Origin: Pseudomonadota bacterium
GTDB lineage: Bacteria; Pseudomonadota; Alphaproteobacteria; Caulobacterales; Aquidulcibacteraceae
Reading direction: 5' to 3'
DNA length: 6,482 nucleotides
Assembly (NCBI GenBank): GCA_023410295.1
Contig: JAEYPY010000223.1
Coordinates: 1 to 6,482 of the forward strand
The notes under the pieces are model-generated. The model saw nothing but the letters and a program-made list of their open reading frames with translations. It had not been told where the DNA came from and ran no database searches. The position numbers and the translations under genes are program-made. Of this stretch, positions 5,973 through 6,482 are shown one piece after another. Positions within the stretch are counted from its first letter, which is position 1, and every line of letters starts with the position of its first letter.

Positions 5973-6259
5973 TTCTTCGTCTTCTTCGCTTTGGCCTTGG
6001 CCGCAGCCTTCGTCTTGGCCGGCGTGCGCGGTCGATCATTCAGCAGCTTAGCGCCGGTGCCGGTGCCGTTGGTAATCTCCACGCCGTTCCGTTCAAACGC
6101 TGCTGTTATGGCGGTTACGGTGCTTTCGCGAGGCTCTCGGCCCCCTTCGAACTGAACCACGGTCACCATGCCTAGGCCAGCTTCTCGAGCGAGATCGCGC
6201 ACACCCCATTTTAACAGGGCGCGACCCGCCCGGCAGGCTTCAGGGGTCAGTTTAGCCAT
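5969..6259 (-). CDS. Cro/CI-like (XRE family) helix-turn-helix regulator with lysine-rich tail
   Basis: This 96-aa protein begins MAKLTPEACRAGRALLKWGV and matches the alphaproteobacterial small XRE pattern 'LTPxQcRAaRALLgWsqxdLAxxAGvsxxTIxxFExGxR.P...TL.AI..AlE.aGVEF'. The helix-turn-helix spans about residues 18-42: VRDLAREAGL is the first helix and MVTVVQFEGG the recognition helix. A conserved NGVEITNG end of the domain lies at 58-65. It is too short for a LexA-type self-cleavage domain. Residues 79-96 are an added Ala/Lys-rich tail (about eight lysines in the last 16 residues), resembling a histone H1-type nonspecific DNA-binding tail. AGGAG at 6269-6273 lies 9 nt before the ATG. Three dyads upstream are its likely operators, so it probably regulates itself and the divergent gene. 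It is the best candidate for the phage repressor or a Cro-type switch protein. Confidence 0.88.
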   Translation of the reverse strand: MAKLTPEACRAGRALLKWGVRDLAREAGLGMVTVVQFEGGREPRESTVTAITAAFERNGVEITNGTGTGAKLLNDRPRTPAKTKAAAKAKAKKTKK

Positions 6260-6287
6260 CCGATGCAGCTCCTGCCGTTCCGGCTGA

Positions 6288-6306
6288 GCGATAACATAGT
6301 TACCGC
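6288..6306. promoter_or_regulatory. Operator-like dyad O1
   Basis: GCGATAACATAGTTACCGC is an imperfect inverted repeat: 8-bp arms GCGATAAC and (reverse complement) GCGGTAAC match at 7 of 8 positions around a 3-bp centre. Its pattern recurs at two sites to the right. It lies about 29 bp upstream of the regulator ATG and covers the candidate -10 of the leftward promoter, so binding here would shut off the regulator operon. Binding by the adjacent HTH protein is inference. Confidence 0.8.
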
Positions 6307-6317
6307 TTAGTTGACAA
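6291..6317 (-). promoter_or_regulatory. Candidate leftward promoter for the regulator operon
   Basis: Read on the minus strand, TTGTCA (6317-6312) is one base off the -35 consensus and uses the same TTGACAA element as the rightward promoter. TGTTAT (6296-6291) is a possible -10, matching four of six positions, but the spacing is only 15 bp. The -10 lies within O1. The position is right for the operon beginning at 6259, though the exact promoter is uncertain. Confidence 0.4.
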
Positions 6318-6340
6318 ACCGGCCTAGCGATAGCAATGCT
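6311..6340 (+). promoter_or_regulatory. Candidate rightward promoter for the divergent gene
   Basis: A perfect TTGACA (6311-6316) lies between O1 and O2. At 17-18 bp spacing the -10 would be CAATGC or AATGCT (6334-6340), a weak match lying inside O2. Transcription would start around 6346-6350, leaving a leader of about 25-30 nt before the ATG at 6376. The -35 is convincing; the -10 is not clear from sequence alone. Confidence 0.5.
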
Positions 6341-6345
6341 ACCGC
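6327..6345. promoter_or_regulatory. Operator-like dyad O2
   Basis: GCGATAGCAATGCTACCGC has arms GCGATAGC and (reverse complement) GCGGTAGC, matching 7 of 8 around a 3-bp centre, with the same asymmetric A/G mismatch as O1. It lies where the -10 of the rightward promoter should fall, so occupancy would block transcription of the divergent gene. Its centre is 39 bp from that of O1. Confidence 0.8.
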
Positions 6346-6362
6346 GATAGCAATGCTACCGC
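6344..6362. promoter_or_regulatory. Operator-like dyad O3
   Basis: This is an exact copy of O2, shifted by 17 bp and sharing its first two bases with the last two of O2. The centre-to-centre distance is well under two helical turns, so dimers on O2 and O3 would sit on rather different faces of the helix yet close enough to touch. It ends 13 bp before the ATG of the divergent gene, near the probable transcription start. Confidence 0.8.
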
Positions 6363-6375
6363 AAAGGTGGTCGGG

Positions 6376-6482
6376 ATGACAAAGCGCAACCCCTGGGGCG
6401 GACCAATCGGCAAACCGGCGGTTTTGAAGGTCGCGCGCTCGATGCAGGAGCGCGATGGCCTCTCCTGGCCGCGTGCGCTGCG
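6376..6482 (+). CDS. Divergent phage gene, N-terminal part only
   Basis: An open frame starts at ATG 6376 with AAGGTGG at 6364-6370 upstream and runs out of the window after 35 complete codons. The protein starts MTKRNPWGGPIGKPAVLKVA and continues RSMQERDGLSWPRAL. The second part looks like a helix followed by a 'GLSWPRAL' segment that recalls the 'GMSWSEAL' motif of small phage-associated proteins, a weak resemblance. It is divergent from the repressor-like gene and its promoter region overlaps two operators, as expected for the first gene of an early or lytic transcript. Function cannot be given from this fragment; Cro-like, excision or replication roles are all possible. Confidence 0.6.
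   Translation, partial: MTKRNPWGGPIGKPAVLKVARSMQERDGLSWPRAL

Larger units (their letters stand above)
6327..6362 (+). repeat. 17-bp tandem direct repeat, two copies plus 2 bp
   Basis: The unit GCGATAGCAATGCTACC occurs twice without interruption (6327-6343 and 6344-6360), followed by GC. The two units are identical, which points to recent duplication or strong selection. Each unit is nearly the whole O2/O3 operator, so the repeat is best read as a doubled operator, not as an unrelated satellite. Confidence 0.85.

Noticed and set aside
5536..6051. Long open frame on the + strand antisense to the regulator operon.
   Set aside because: Its product is Ser/Ala/Pro low-complexity typical of an antisense frame in GC-rich DNA, it lacks an RBS, and it crosses two minus-strand genes that are linked by a GTGA overlap and include a clear HTH protein.
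6327..6362. The 17-bp tandem repeats considered as a CRISPR remnant or iteron origin.
   Set aside because: There are no spacers, only two units, each unit is a dyad that also occurs at O1, and the position is between divergent promoters next to an HTH gene; operators explain it better.

Overview
The window is GC-rich and looks like a stretch of a tailed phage or prophage from an alphaproteobacterial host. The evidence is: tightly packed same-strand genes with ATGA-type stop/start overlaps, two very large Ala/Gly/Arg-rich proteins of a kind common in alphaproteobacterial phages and prophages, and a short Cro/CI-like repressor gene with its own operator region. No database search was possible, so host and family assignments rest on sequence reading and remembered family patterns.

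Left and centre (1-5398, + strand). The region opens inside a beta-rich, Thr/Ser/Gly-rich protein (1-197). A 118-aa coiled-coil protein (198-554) follows, then a second, paralogous beta-rich protein (551-946) and a possible 31-aa micro-gene (943-1038). Next come two large proteins of 549 aa (1048-2697) and 682 aa (2694-4742). Both are nearly or fully free of lysine and cysteine. The first has a long charged helical region; the second has glycine-zipper-like hydrophobic stretches and a long helical C-terminal part. They are best read as internal virion (DNA-ejection-type) proteins, but this is inference. A 52-aa single-pass membrane protein (4742-4900) overlaps the end of the second, and a 156-aa secreted protein (4928-5398) with its own ribosome binding site closes the block. 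The stops and starts overlap, abut or lie within about 30 bp of each other, so one polycistronic transcript is likely.

Right (5409-6482). A leftward two-gene operon meets the structural block tail to tail. It holds a 96-aa helix-turn-helix regulator with an unusual lysine/alanine-rich C-terminal tail (5969-6259) and, overlapping it by GTGA, an acidic lysine-free 187-aa protein of unknown function (5409-5972). A 116-bp intergenic region separates the regulator from a divergent rightward gene cut by the window end (6376-6482). That region carries three copies of a 19-bp dyad (GCGATARCNNNGYTACCGC) around a TTGACAA element that can be read as a -35 box on both strands. This has the layout of a temperate-phage genetic switch: the regulator probably binds the three sites to control itself and the divergent gene.

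The most notable items are the three-operator switch with its small regulator and coupled acidic partner, the extreme lysine and cysteine depletion of the two large proteins, and the split pair of paralogous beta-rich proteins. No RNA genes, CRISPR arrays, insertion sequences or convincing terminators were seen.
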